This document shows positions 47,289 through 60,932 of a stretch of DNA of 64,000 nt, one piece after another. Made by a program: the position numbers and the translations under genes. Under the pieces are notes generated by a model. It worked only from the letters and a program-made list of their open reading frames with translations. It did no database searches and was not told the origin of the DNA. Each line of letters starts with the position of its first letter. The first letter of the stretch is position 1. The DNA comes from Brugia malayi. Taxonomy: Eukaryota > Nematoda > Chromadorea > Rhabditida > Onchocercidae. The stretch lies in assembly GCF_000002995.4 (NCBI RefSeq), contig NW_025062476.1, forward strand, positions 5,445,001 through 5,509,000, written 5' to 3'.

Positions 47289-50200
47289 TTTTAAAATTTT
47301 TTGTTTATTTTAACATTTTCGAGAAATATATCATTTTTGAGAAAAGAAACAATATTTTAAATATATTTTGCAACACAAAATACATTTGCAGTCATATTAA
47401 TTTCTGCTGTGAAGCATTAGTTTTTCTTTTTAATTTTGTGGCAATTTGAGTTCATTCCATTTTTGATAATGTTCTTTTTTTTTTTTCATTTTTGCTCTAC
47501 AATATGAGAAAAGTGGTGCATGTATAAATATATTTGATGCAAAAGCTAATTGTTTGTCTTTTCGCTTGCAAAAATGTTGATTTTATTTAATTATTATTGA
47601 AATTCGCTACGTAACTCATGCTTTTAATCCAGATTTTAATTTTTGTACACTTTTTTCTTTTTTATTTTAAATTGAAATTTAGCATTTTATCGAAACTAAG
47701 TTGCGCTCAAATTAAAGTTTACTATCGTTATATACTTTTTTTTGCACCAGTTGGGTCAACAATTTTTTTTCATGCTTGATAATGTTGACAATTTAAAATG
47801 TTCAATTTATTACCAATACAGGATGGCATTTCTTTTCTTTGTTTCCTTTTTTATGCAGGAGGGAAAACATGACTTATCCTATTGTCTTTTATATAGATTG
47901 CAACAAAAACGAAATGATATTTTTTTTTTTAATTTCAATTTTGATCAAAGTGCATAACTGTGCTACTGATGTAAAAAGTATTCTTGTTTTTGATTTGTAA
48001 ATATATTTGGGCAAAGTAAATGAAAAAAAAGAGAGAAAAACAATTAAAGGAAGGTTTTTTATATTTTGAGGATTTTAAATACAGCATTTTAAATTGTCAA
48101 CATTAAAAATGTCCATAAATTTTTCGCTGAATTTATAAATAGAATTAGGGGATCGTTACCAAAAAGAGAAAAAATATTTTTATGACATTTATGATAAAAA
48201 AACACTAAATTTTATTTAAACAGAAAATATTTAAACGATATTGAACTATAAAACTATTATATATTTGTATATAGTCTAAAAATCCTAATTAATTATTTAT
48301 ATAATAGGTATTTGTGTAGAGATAACTCAAATTTAACATTTAATCTACAATTTGAAAGCTAAATTAAATGATCAAGACTTGGTGAAAAATTAATCAGTAA
48401 TTAACTTCAAATCAATGAAATCATTGAACACTTTCTATAAGTTTTATGTATATGCATTTCTTGTTATCAAAATGCAACAACAAAATTGTAGCTTAAATAA
48501 AAATGAATTTAATTTTTCTTTTATTTGATTTTCTTCTCTGTACATTCTTTTCTTATTTAATCAGTGGGATAAATATAAAATCGATATTAGTTGTTTATTA
48601 TCAAATAGATGTTTTACTGTAAAAGTGAGAAATTAGGTGAATTCTATGATATCATTTCCATTATTCGAAAATGGAAATATAAATGGATAGCAAACAATAT
48701 TTATAAGCATATATTGTTAATAATAAATAGCATTACAGAATGCTTTCTTTTTTTTTTTTTGTTTCGAATTGTGATAGTATTTTTATTACTTTTAATTTTC
48801 TTCAATTCATAAATTTTTGATATAACTTGTTTGTTTCCGCTCGTCCAAATTTCCATCTAATTCTTTCTCAGGATTTGCTCAAAATTGTTTGTTTAATTTA
48901 TTTCCTTACTACTATAATATGTTGCATTTTAAAATTGATACAAATTTCATTTCATGCAGTTGTCACCTTTTTTGGATTGGGTATGTTATTAGTTGATAAA
49001 TGTTGGTATAATAATTATTTGAATAAAATATGATATCTTTTTTTTCTAGATTTTACGAATTATATTAAAAAAATATGTGATTCTAATTTCAGATAGACCA
49101 CATATAATATAACTTTATCTCCTAGATGGCGTAACATAAGCCTACTGTATATATATATATTTCTTCATTTGTCTTTTTTTTTAAAAAAAAAATTGAATTA
49201 AGAGAGAAATGACTATATATTTCTGCTGCACTGTGCTCACTTTATTATTATGACCATTCATTCATTTTTCTAGAATTTTTTTTTTTCAACCTTGAAATAA
49301 TTAGTTGTAATTACTGTAAGTAAAGTTCAGGTTTGTTCGGAATAAAGTTTTCGTATTTTTTTTACCATTCATTTAAACTAATTAAACTAATCAAAAAGAG
49401 AACTTTGTAGCAGGTTTAATTAACAAGGTAAGTTAAATCAATGCATGCAATCAAAATTAGTAGCATCATATGGAAGTCATATAACGGATTCCAATAAAGA
49501 TTATGCAAATTTCAATTTGTTATTTGGTATCAAATGATCAGTACCTCTATTCTGCTGGCTTTTTGTTTTAGATTTGTTTCAATAGTTGTTTCTGTCTAAG
49601 AGTGTGAAAAAGAAAACGAACTTTATAAATGAAAATAACTAGTTTGTGAATGAATTAAACTATTAGGTAGTTCGGCACTTGCATTTATATAACTTGAGTT
49701 TAATTATTTATTTGTTTTCTTTCCTTCTACAAATAAATATAGGTTTTCTTTTTTAAAATCTTAAACCACCAAATAAATTAAGTCACTAAATTGATGAAAT
49801 TTTGAATTAATATGATTAAGAATGATAGTTGAATTATTTAGTATATTATAGTAACTACAAATGTACATTCAAGCTAGAATTAGAACTGAACTAATTAGTA
49901 TGATTTATCCTTATCATTTTAATTTAATTCTTATTTGTTATTTTGTTATTTTTTGTTAGAAATAAACTTTTAAAATTATTTTTTTGTTCAAAAGGATAAG
50001 AATTAAGTGCAAATGATAGATGCTTTCGTGATATTCATTTTTGCTAGCGCATACAGTTTAAAACTTTATAAAATTATGGAAGTTTTCAAAAGCTCATTAA
50101 AATTAGTTATAAAAATATTACAAAATCTTGAATTGATTATAAAAGTGTTCAGTAATTAAGTGTGAATGGTTAAAAAAATGGCAAATTTTTGCACATAAAA

Positions 50201-50799
50201 TACGTTAGCTTTGAATTATGATTAGCAATATATTTGAGATTATTATATTTTATAAATTTGATTGTAACATGATTATAAAATTTAAAAATATAAAAAATTT
50301 TAAATTAAAATTCTCAATTCTTTAATATCCTGCACTTATTGTTTGACAAATCGTTTGTAGTGAAAAATTTTTGTTAGCTTTTTTTTAAATGCTGATAAAA
50401 TCTGTTACATCAAAATTTGAAATTGAAGGTTGAAATTCTTCTCTTCTTTCTCAAACATTCATGAATTCATTTATGTTTTTAAGTTTATCTTTCTAGTTCC
50501 TAGTTCACTTTTTTTTTCCTTATTCAACAAAGAAAAATGAGGAAAAAGAAAAAATTTAGCCTCATTTTAGTTATTTTCGTTTTCCTTCCGTTTTCTGAAA
50601 TTTGACAGATTTTCGTTTAGCTTTCAATTAAAAGAAAACGAAAAGAAATGAAAATGAAGCGATGGAATTAAGAGCAGAAGAAAAGCACCAATTTTAATTT
50701 TGAAATTAATTATTCAAAGTAAAAAATAGAATGCGTTTAACATCAAATAACGCTAAAAGATAAAGAGAATAACAAATTTAACTGTGCAATAAGAATAAT

Positions 50800-50935
50800 T
50801 AATAAATAATAATTATAACAACAATGAAATATTAATAACAATAATAATAATATTAATAATATAATAATAGCAATAATAATAACAATGATAATAATAGTAA
50901 TAATAATTAACAAATAATGATAATAACAATGATAA
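50800..50935. repeat. AT-rich AAT/ATA microsatellite
   Basis: This is a degenerate run of AATAAT-type units with interspersed AACAATGAT. It lies in the gene-free region and has no coding frame of interest. Confidence 0.8.
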
Positions 50936-52199
50936 AAACGCTCTTAGAATTATGAATAAACAAATGTTTTGCATGAACAAAGCAACAAAAATGTTAATAT
51001 ATTAATATTCAGAAAGCAATTTTTCATTGATTATTTAAAAATATATTCTTCCAAAAAAAAAATTTTTTTTAAATACTTTTTTTTAAATTAATTTTCAATG
51101 ATAAAAGAAGTTGCTAATTGTATCATATTTTTATTAAATGCGTTAAAAATTTTATTGTTTTAGATGAAAACATATACACAGATTTTTTTAAATTTATTAG
51201 CAATTATGAATTGTGTAATTATTTGGGCAGAAAGTTATTTCAAAAAAATGTTACCTCAAAAATTTTTCGTAGATAATTAAATGAGGGAATATAATAAAAG
51301 GTAAGAAATATGAAATTAAATAAATAATGAAGATTGGACATATTTATAGTAATCTTAATTACTATTATAATCAAGATCAGCAGCACTTTGTAATATACTT
51401 AAGTAATATTACAATTGGCATATTAAGTTAATGTTATTTGTTAATAATTAAATTAACTTTTTCGATTAATAATGGGATTATTTGATTAACCTCATTTATT
51501 CTGGTTTCTATAATATTTCTAACATTATTTTTCCCTAAAATATTTTTTTTTTTTTTTTTTTAAATGAGAGGAAAAGGATCGATAAGATAAAATTAATTTT
51601 TCTTAAAATGTTTTTGAAAAAAAAAATGAAAAGAAAACGGCGGATAATATTTGTTATTTTTTTGTTTTGTTTTGTTTTTCATGTTTTTAGATGAAATTAA
51701 GCATTGTTGTTAGTTCGAGTATCAGAAAAACAAAAAGAAAAGAGGAAATGATTGAATGGTACTTTGAATTGATAGCAATCAGTAAAATAAATTTAAAATC
51801 AACAAATTTACATTTATGTTAAGTCATTTTTATATTTTTAGAGAGGCAAAAAGAAAAAAAGAATGAAATAACATGCATTTTGTATCTTTCATTTGTCCTT
51901 CAACTACTCTATCAATTCTACAGTAATAATAAACATGGCAAAAACAAAAAACTAAGATTTAAAAAGAAAAGTACATCGATGAGTTTTTTGATGTGGAATT
52001 CAAAATGGTTAAAAGAAGGTGGAAATGTTGTTAATAGCCAGTTTTGACAAAGACAATTTTCCTAAGCAATAGTTGTCGACTATTTAATTGCTATTTACTA
52101 CTACTATAACTACTGCATAGTGTTATCAGTGATATCATTAGCATGAATCTTTATCATTATTGTCATACTATTGTTATGTTATCATTTGGATTTCTAGTA

Positions 52200-52570
52200 T
52201 CGTGATTATCATTATCATAACACTATTGCTATCGTTTTGAACCTTTAGCGTTATCATCATCATCATCATTGTTATCATTATTATTGTAACCATAATAACA
52301 TTTGTTGTTTGAAATCATCATCATCATTATTGTTATTTATTGTTATCACTTGAACTCATATCATTATCATCATATTGTTATTACCATCACTGTTAATATA
52401 ATACCATCGTTATCACTTGTACCCAATATTATCATCATTATTATTACCACCACCGTTACCATAATACGATTGGCTGTCGTTTGAAATCATCAGCCACTAT
52501 CATCATCATCATCAACCACCATCACCATCATTATCATTATCAACAACCAACATCATCATCATTATCTCAA
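52200..52570. repeat. Imperfect TCA/ATC-rich array with a longer-period pattern
   Basis: ATCATC-type units fill about 370 bases. Longer markers recur within it: TTTGAA or CTTGAA/CTTGTA-like blocks near 52235, 52307, 52350, 52417 and 52489, four of the five spaced roughly 65-75 bases apart. This suggests an old, diverged minisatellite built over trinucleotide repeats. Confidence 0.7.
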
Positions 52571-52984
52571 TCATTAATAGCATGAAAATAATAAGTGGAT
52601 AGTTAGGTAACACGTAAATAATGCATAAAAGATGAGTAAACAATTATAGCCATTCGTTCAATAGTTCTATTAGAATTATGAAAATCGTACATTGTGCCAA
52701 ATAAACAGGAAAAATGAGGACATTTGTACAATCGATCAAAATTTTCAGAGATATATGCAAATCACTTCTGCACGTTCGTCTTCTTATTTTTTTTTTTTTT
52801 TTTTTGCTTGCTAATTATTCTTATAATTTTTTAATTTTCATTGCCACAAGTAAATTTTTTCTGCTTAATTTTATTCAAATATACATTGTTTACTTATTTA
52901 TTTTTTAAATTATTTCAATTAAGCGAATGATACTGATGCATTGATATTTACATGCTTTAATAAAACAGCACTAGGGATAATAAT

Positions 52985-53160
52985 AATTTTGGATGATTAT
53001 AATTATAATTTTTTTATTTATTATTATTGTTATTATTATTTATTATTGTTATTATATAATTAAATAATTTTTATTATTACAATTATTGCCATTATTATTG
53101 TTGATTATTATTATTATTATTATTGATACTATTGTTACTACCGTTATTATTATTAATAGT
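52985..53160. repeat. TTA/ATT microsatellite
   Basis: This is a dense run of ATTATT units with interruptions, in the gene-free region. Nothing else was recognised in it. Confidence 0.8.
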
Positions 53161-56100
53161 TGTTGCTATTATGAGTCATGATGATCAACTGTAGAGATAT
53201 ATTTATTATTCGATCGTATTATTGGTAGAAATTTTCAATTAATTATTTATTTACATTTCAATTCAACTTATAAATCAAAAAAAAAACAGCTGATTTACCA
53301 AAATAATTACAAAAGAAATAGCGAAAAAATTTATTCGATAATTATTCAATATCCAAATGAGCGCTAGAATCATAAGCATTACTCAAGTATTAATTAATTA
53401 TCAGTGATAATTAATGATTAATTAAGTGGTAATTAAAAAATTAATTTACCCAATTAGCTTTACTCATTCTTTATTAAATTATTGATGTGATAGTAAGAAG
53501 TTTGGTTTTTTTTGAAAAAATTTGCTGTAACTATTTACTTTTTCTTACAATTAATTTTATCCATTTATATTAAATAAAAAAAAAAAAGAATTTTTTCTTA
53601 CCGTTTTAATCCTAATTTCAAATTTAAATCCAACCTTTTATTATAGTCAATAATAAAAATTTATTTCAAAATTTATAATTACTAATTTATTTAGAAATGT
53701 ATTTTTTTATTCATTTTATGTTACAAATGCTTTTTTTGCAACATTTATTTACCATAAGTGAGCAAGCATATATCTCTCATATGATTTAATTGTAATCAAT
53801 TCATATCATAAATTACCGAACATTTTTTTTCTAATCAAATACTCAAATAATGATTATCACATTTTATGGTTGATTATTTCTTTTAAAAGTTATTCTTAGC
53901 TACTATTTTGTACATATATATATTAAACAACAGTTTAAAAATTAAAATATGAAAAGAAACTACTATTCATAATGAATCATAGTATAGTTTAAACTTTAAT
54001 TTTAAATTTTAAACGAACTAATTCAATTTTAATAATAATATTTTAAGTAATATGAAAAAATATTCTTTTAATTAAAAAAATTTTTTTTTAAATAAAAGAG
54101 TTTTTCATAATGATCCACGAATTAATTTACTCATAATAATAATACTTGAAATAATATTAAATAAATTAAAATATGTATGAGATTTTTAGAATTTTTGTAC
54201 AGTGCATAAAGATTCTTAACAATTTAACAATTTTAAAAGTTTAATGATGAAATTTTCAAGGTCTTCCGTACGTGTATGTCTCTGTAAGGTGTATGTGTGT
54301 ATGCATGTATGTATTATAGGTATGTATATGTATGCGCTATGCATGTGTTCTAATTATCTTATCAATGTTCTATTTCATTAATTACATCACTTAATAAGTG
54401 GGATGTTAATTAATTTTCTATTGTTAATTGTATGCCATATGATTTCTTCGTTCTTTTTTTTAATTCTCTCTCCCTCCCTCTCTCTCTCTCTCTCTTTCTC
54501 ACTTCTAACTATTCTTTTGTTTATCTTTTTATTCCATTACTTTTATCATAGAAATAATTTTTGCGCTTTCTTATCAAATATATGAAATGATAGAATAAAT
54601 GACCACAATGGATATATGTAATAAAATGTTTTTTTTTTTTTTTTTGTGAATCAGAAAACAACTAATAATACTATTTTATTTAAAATTAAGATAAGAAATA
54701 ATAAATAGGCAGTAATTATAATCGATAACAAAACTTTTAGAAAAAATCAATACTTGAAATTAAGAAAGACAATAAAAAAAAGAAAAATAGATAATAATTA
54801 AAATTACTATTAGAGCGTTTCTTTTTCTTTTGAAAAAATTTCATATTAATTTCTAAAACTCTTTTTTGTTCCTCTCACTCAAAAAAGAAGGAAAAAATAT
54901 GTTTATTTCTTTTTTATATTCTATTTCTATTTATTTTTTATTAGAAATAATTTTTATACTTTACTAGAAATGATTTTTATGCCACTGTGCATTCAGCGTT
55001 GATATTTATTTATTTATTTTTTTTTTCAAAATGTATCAAAACTTCCATTATGAAAATTCTTCGTTCTCATTCTTATTTTATTTAATTTTCTTTTAAATTC
55101 ATTTTCTCTTTTTTTTGAATTAATTTTCAGTTTCCTAATTTTGTATGATTTGATGTTACATTTAAATGTTACTAAGTTAATCCAATATATTTTGTACTAT
55201 TTTTTTCTCTATTTCTATTCAACTTTTTCTCCAAATTTTCCAAATGACAATTCATTTTTTTTTTCAATTTTTTTTCTTGAAAGTTAACAGTTCTATTTGC
55301 CTTTTTACTCGAAAAAATGACAATTCTAACTTATTTCCGAAATTTCCAAACATTTATTTTTTTCATTTCCTTTATTCTAATATTATAAAATTCATACCTG
55401 ACAACAGTTTTTTAATAAATAATTAATCACTGTAACGCTTAATGGATACCAGATGTTATCAAATATTATTTCTTAATTGGAACCACTTTATAACCATTTA
55501 ATGCATACAAAATTCTAACTTAAAAACAAATTATATACAAAAATATTATTTGCATTTATACAAACACATATAAAAATACTTACAAAAATATAAAAAGAAA
55601 AAGGAAAAAATTATGATTAAAATATTATTTTTATTTATTATTTTTTAATTCTTTAGTCACTTTTAATTACTATTTCATTCACCGATTTTGCTTGCGTTTT
55701 ATTTTCAGCTTTCACCAATTATTTCATTAGTTAAATGTTGAATAGTGCAGGATGAAACTGCTTAATTACTATTTTGCTTAAATTTCTTCTTTCTCAATTA
55801 AACAATGACATTATTCTCTCATATTCAAAAGTTTGAATTTTTCTTAAAAAATATTTTTAAATAATAAAGAATAAAAGCATAAAATATTTTGCTAATATCT
55901 GATAATTGTATCTTTTTAAAAATTGATTCCATGATCAAACACATACACATATATATACATACAACCTAACATTGTGGTAATGTTAACCTAATTTTATTTC
56001 ATTTCTTTCACAAAATTTACGATTTGAAATCTTTTTTTTTATTTTTTTAAACTAACCAATTTTTAGATAGCTTTATTAAAAACTATCAAAGAGAAAGAGA

Positions 56101-57966
56101 GAAAGAAAGTGAGAAATAGAAAGAGAGAGAAAGTTTAAAAAAATACTTTAGTGATTTATATCTGAAGATTTTATCACCATGAACTTGTCACACTTATCAT
56201 TATTTATCAATACCGTTTCCATCTTACGTAGTTTTTTTCCTGTAATCTTTTAATTTCATCTAATTTTACAAAAACTAAGTATTTGAAAAAAAAGAAAAAG
56301 AACTCCTACTGTTACTAATACAAGGGCAAATTATGATTGACATCATTACGAGACTAAAATTTGCCCAAATTTTTAATTTTTCGCTCAACATTTCAATTAA
56401 AATCTTTTATATTTTAATTTTACCCGAACATTTCAATTAGTAAATCATTCAAATCACTTATGATTTTCTATGAATCAAAAAATAAATATTCCTAATGCCT
56501 TCTATTTTTATCGCGACAAAATTATTGATTTATAAGTGTAAGAGATAAGATTGCTAAGTTATTTTTAACTACGTTATTTGGCGTACGTTTGTTACGTTAA
56601 TCTTCTTTTAAAAGCGGAAAAATTATGCCAATTTCTTTTGGCGAAAATAATTAATTTTGCGGGCGTTAACAGAATTATATAAGGTCTGATTTTAAAAAAT
56701 GCTAATCCAACTTTTAGTTGTTTATGCGATTGGTTTTAGTTAGCCAATTGAACTAAAATATGAAGAATTTTAATTCTATAAGTCATTGTTATTACTAATA
56801 TAAATCACATATTACTTTGATTTTTCATTCTTTTTTTTGTAGTTATCTTAAATTGTTTTCAACTATAATTTTGTTGCTCTTTTTAAACAAACATATCAAC
56901 AACAAAGTAAGCAGTAAAATTCCTTTTTATTTCAATATTTTTCTATATTTTGTTTTCGATTTATTTTTTTCACAAAAAATTTATCAACTGATATTTTTAA
57001 TTTATTTGTTATCAGATTTCATCTTTGTCTTTAAAATTATATATGATAATTGAGTAGCTAATAAATTTTCATTTTTTACAACTATCTAAATTAACCCAAC
57101 AATCTAAAACACTTTTACATTGAAATTGCTTATATCTACTGCATTTGGAGGTTTTCGTCGTTTTATTTTACCTTATAAATTTATGCTAAATTTTAAATTC
57201 ATTAAAATTTGTTCCCATTTAAAAAATTTTATTGCAATCCTTAATAATAGATTTATTGAAAATTTTAGCTTACATTATTTTGTTCTTTGTTCCTTTAAAA
57301 TTAAGTCGTCATTATAAATTTTTTTCATTTTAATTAATGCTCTTTATAATTATATCTCATAAAAAAAGAACTTATGAAAAATCTTTAGAAACATAGAAAT
57401 CATGTCTATCCATCAATAAAAAGTCCAATATATTTATTTTTTAATCTGTTTAAATTTATCATGGCATACTAATTTTCAATCTTAAGATTGAAATATAAAT
57501 TGTATTCTAATAATTCTTTTATCCTATTTGTTCATCGACCACTTTGATGTTATAAAATAATCTTTTGTCAGTACTCAGAGAAAAATAATTCCACTCTTTT
57601 TTTTTTTTATAATCATAGGTGCTCATTTGAATAGAGGAATCAAGACAAAGAAAGAGAGAGAGAGGGAGGAAGGAAGGTTAGGAAAAAATAAGATTTATTT
57701 ATATTTTTTTTTTAATTCTTATCAATTGTCCTTACTTTATCCTATGCTTAGAAATTTTCATCAGTAAAACAGGAACAATTGCATCTACATTCTATGTTTC
57801 AGGTGTTGTTAAATGTCACAAACAATTAACTTTAAATAATTTTTAAAATAGAATGAATTTGATAAACTTGATTTATAATAAAATATTTTCTCATCTCTTT
57901 TGTCTTTTTTTTTTTGGAAACAACAGCAACAGTAAAAATCAACAGCAATAGTAATAATAATAAAAG

Positions 57967-59731
57967 ATGAAAATTTGGCATATGGAGCAGTATCCAATTG
58001 GTGACCGTCGCCTTCCTCATCATGTTTATCCACCAAAATTGTATACAACTGATCAATTGCAAGCAATTGCTGGTGTCGTTTCATATAAGGTATTAATTAT
58101 GGTAAATTAATTGATTAACAATTTGCTAAAACAAGAGCAAATTCTTCAAATTATTATTTCATCATTAAAAATTTTCTTTTATCATATATTTGATGAATGT
58201 AAAATTAGTTACCATTAAGATTTCTTATTTATTGTTTTTTAAATATCATTTAAAATTTATTCATTTTACTGTAAAAGAAATATGTCACATTAATTGTCGT
58301 AAAGGTTGATATTGATGATGCTAATGCGATGAAAAAACGCATATCACGGGTGAAAGCAGAACGAAAAATGACCACAACTGATATTTTTACTCTTGATCAA
58401 AATACAAACAAGTTCGAAGAAAAGGTCAATTTTAATAAATTGAATGATTTTGAAAAAAAAAAAATTGCGTCCCAAAAAATATTCTACTTAATTGAAACAT
58501 TACCAAAACTATATTCCGATCCTTTGAATAATAAATTGCCAAAAGTTTGCTTTACAAGATTTCTTTGCTGACTCTTTATCAGGCATCAAAAAATTAACGA
58601 TAATGATAATAGCAATATAATTACAGCAATAATGGTAATAATAATAATTAACAATAATACTAATAATAATAATAATAATTTTAGTAAATATAAGATGAAA
58701 TAGGCGTTTGGATGACAACACAAAAAGTAGGAAGAATTACTTGTCAACTAATAAATCATTCTTTAATCAATTAAACAAATTGTTTATTACAAATTAAACA
58801 ACCTTTAAATAACTGAACCTTTTGCATAAATATGGCAGTCATTTAAGAGTAAATGTGAAAATATGATATTGAGAATGATATTGTTTATCAAATAAATCAA
58901 ATTCAAAAAAAAAAGAAAAAATTATCGGATAAACAAAAAAGTTTTATTTTTTTTTTTAAAGAAAGACATTGCTTATATTTTTTATTGTTTATTGAGCATT
59001 ATTTATCAAAAATAAACCTATTTTATTGAACTTTTTAAAGTTCGAAAAATTTCTTAAAGAATTCTAAACTATGAAGTGGTTTTACACAATAAAATTATCA
59101 CAGTTGGAACAATTATACGAACCTGTTGCAAAAGACGTAGATTCTGCATTTCTCGTTACGGATGGAAGCGCATATTATGATATTGAAATTGATGATGATG
59201 ATTGGATTCGTATAAATGTTGAACGAGGTGATCTTATCATTATACCGTCTGGTCGTAATTATCGTTTCACATTAACAACACAGGTATTTATATATTCATT
59301 TGTTCAGTCATTTATCTATTCCTAGTTAATTCTAATAAAAAAAGAAGGAAAAAGATTCTGAAAACATTTTCCATTACATATTTAAATATAACAATAAAAA
59401 TTTACAATTATTCGTTTTTCTTTTTCTAAAGTAACAAAAACAAAGAAACAAAAAAATTAAAACGACAAAAAACAGATTAAAAAAAAAAAAGACTGTTGAA
59501 GACTTTTTGTTTCCCCAAAATAAAAATAAAAAAAATTTAGATTATAATAAGATAGTTATATTAATAAGAGATAGTTATATTTTCCATATGATTAACTGCA
59601 ATTAGTAATTAAAATTACATTTTTTCTAATAGGTGTTATCCTTATATTTTTATAAAATTCTCATTTATTTGCAGAACAAAGTTGTTATTCAACGTTTTTT
59701 CGGAACAAAAAATCTGACTCAACAAGGATAA
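57967..59731 (+). CDS. Acireductone dioxygenase-fold protein lacking metal ligands (probably inactive)
   Basis: This is a homologue of acireductone dioxygenase (ADI1), the cupin enzyme that oxidises acireductone in the methionine salvage pathway. Exons 57967-58089, 58305-58424, 59104-59283 and 59675-59731, all GT-AG, give 159 aa; human ADI1 has 179. The family pattern is clear: N-terminal MKIWHMEQYPIGDRRLPHH, then FEEK-LEQLYE, TDGSAYYDIEIDDDDWIRI, ERGDLIIIPSG and YRFTL. However, the ligands of the Fe/Ni site are missing. Where the family has H-x-H-x4-E this protein has V-x-K-x4-S (within EPVAKDVDSA), and the later His before RF is Tyr (GRNYRF). The C-terminal end is also about 20 residues short. 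Dioxygenase activity is therefore unlikely; a binding or regulatory role is possible. Nematode relatives annotated as probably inactive exist, as far as I recall. The frame is intact and introns are normal, so it does not look like a pseudogene. A possible poly(A) hexamer lies at 59789-59794. Confidence 0.88.
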
Positions 59732-60932
59732 ATATGACAGAAGTGATACATTTCAAGTAATTTTGATTGATTAGAAAGGAAAAAAATTAATAAATAGATA
59801 TTTTTATTGACTTCCTAATTCATTGCATTTCAATTTAAGTTTGTATTGTTATGATTGTATTATCATTTTTTCATAAATATATAAAATATATTCATTTTGA
59901 AATGAAAAAAAAAAAAATTTTAATTAAATATATTTTATCTGTTCTATTTATTTTTTCATTAATTAAATTTCATTCTGATGTGTAATTAAGAGCTTAATTT
60001 TTGCGAAAAGAATTTGCTTTTTTCTTAATAAAAATTTTAATTTAAATATTTCATTTCTTACAACATCCAAATATGTCGAAGAATAACAAATCATTTATAC
60101 TTCTACTTCAAGTATTATGAAACAATACCATTAATGGATATGCAAATTTTTATATCATTGATAACATCCCTATCTTATAATATCTTATAATAAAATTCAT
60201 TATTTCACATTCTGCTATAAATTATTTTGTGTTATACTGTAGTTATCACTTAATATTATACTGTAATCACAACTTGACATCATACTGTATTATATGTACT
60301 GAGCGTTGAATAAATTTAAATTTCTTCAATAATTAATAGCTCTAGAAATTTTCCGTTTTTTTCCGTTCTGTTTAATACAGTTTAAACTTGAATTTGTAGT
60401 TTTCATTTTTTTTTTTCAATATTCTTAATCTTTAAAATAAAAATAAAACATACAAACAACTTAAGACATTATTAATAAATTTTATATTAATATTAATAAA
60501 TATTAAATTTCAAAGCCATTTTCAATTTTGAATATTAAAATCTTACAAAATGTATTCTGTTGTTTAGAAAATATTATAAGCACTAATACAAACCACAGAA
60601 CTACGTAATTTAGCAAATAATTAATTAATATATTATAATTTAATTAATAAATGCATTAAAGGTTGATTAATAAATAATTTTTAATAAACAGCAATTTAAT
60701 TAGGATGATTTTATTAGTAAAAGCACTCATTAAAAAAACAATAACAAAGAATATGTGAAATGAGAAATACTAGTAATTTAAACTAGTTGTAATGATTTAA
60801 GATACAAATTGGTCATTAATGTAATTATTTACATACATCAAACGCTTTTCTTTTTTTAAAAGTTTTGTAAATGGAAACATAAATAGTGTGTGCTTTGATA
60901 ATTAAACACAAATTTAAATTTAATAGAATTCG
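59732..60932. other. Spacer between the dioxygenase-like gene and the protease gene
   Basis: This is AT-rich sequence without recognisable exons. It should contain the 3' end of the upstream gene and the promoter of the protease. An AG at 60925-60926, six bases before the protease ATG, could be a trans-splice acceptor. Confidence 0.45.
59789..59794 (+). terminator. Candidate polyadenylation signal of the dioxygenase-like gene
   Basis: AATAAA lies about 58 bases after the stop codon at 59729-59731. It is a plausible 3'-end signal, with the usual caution about AT-rich background. Confidence 0.4.

Larger units (their letters stand above)
47172..57966. other. 10.8-kb gene-free AT-rich region
   Basis: No exon, RNA gene or transposon was recognised here. 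A candidate poly(A) hexamer for the CACHD1-like gene lies at 47283-47288. The rest is AT-rich, with ATA/TAA microsatellites (about 50800-50935 and 52985-53160), a TCA-rich imperfect array (about 52200-52570), a CT microsatellite (about 54465-54500) and a GA-rich patch at about 57648-57675. The open frames listed in this region are low-complexity Phe/Ile/Leu strings. It probably includes the upstream region of the dioxygenase-like gene. Confidence 0.6.

Noticed and set aside
58425..58571. Read-through of the dioxygenase-like exon 2 to a stop at 58569
   Set aside because: The GT donor after FEEK joins in phase to LEQLYE, which matches the family; the read-through tail does not match it.
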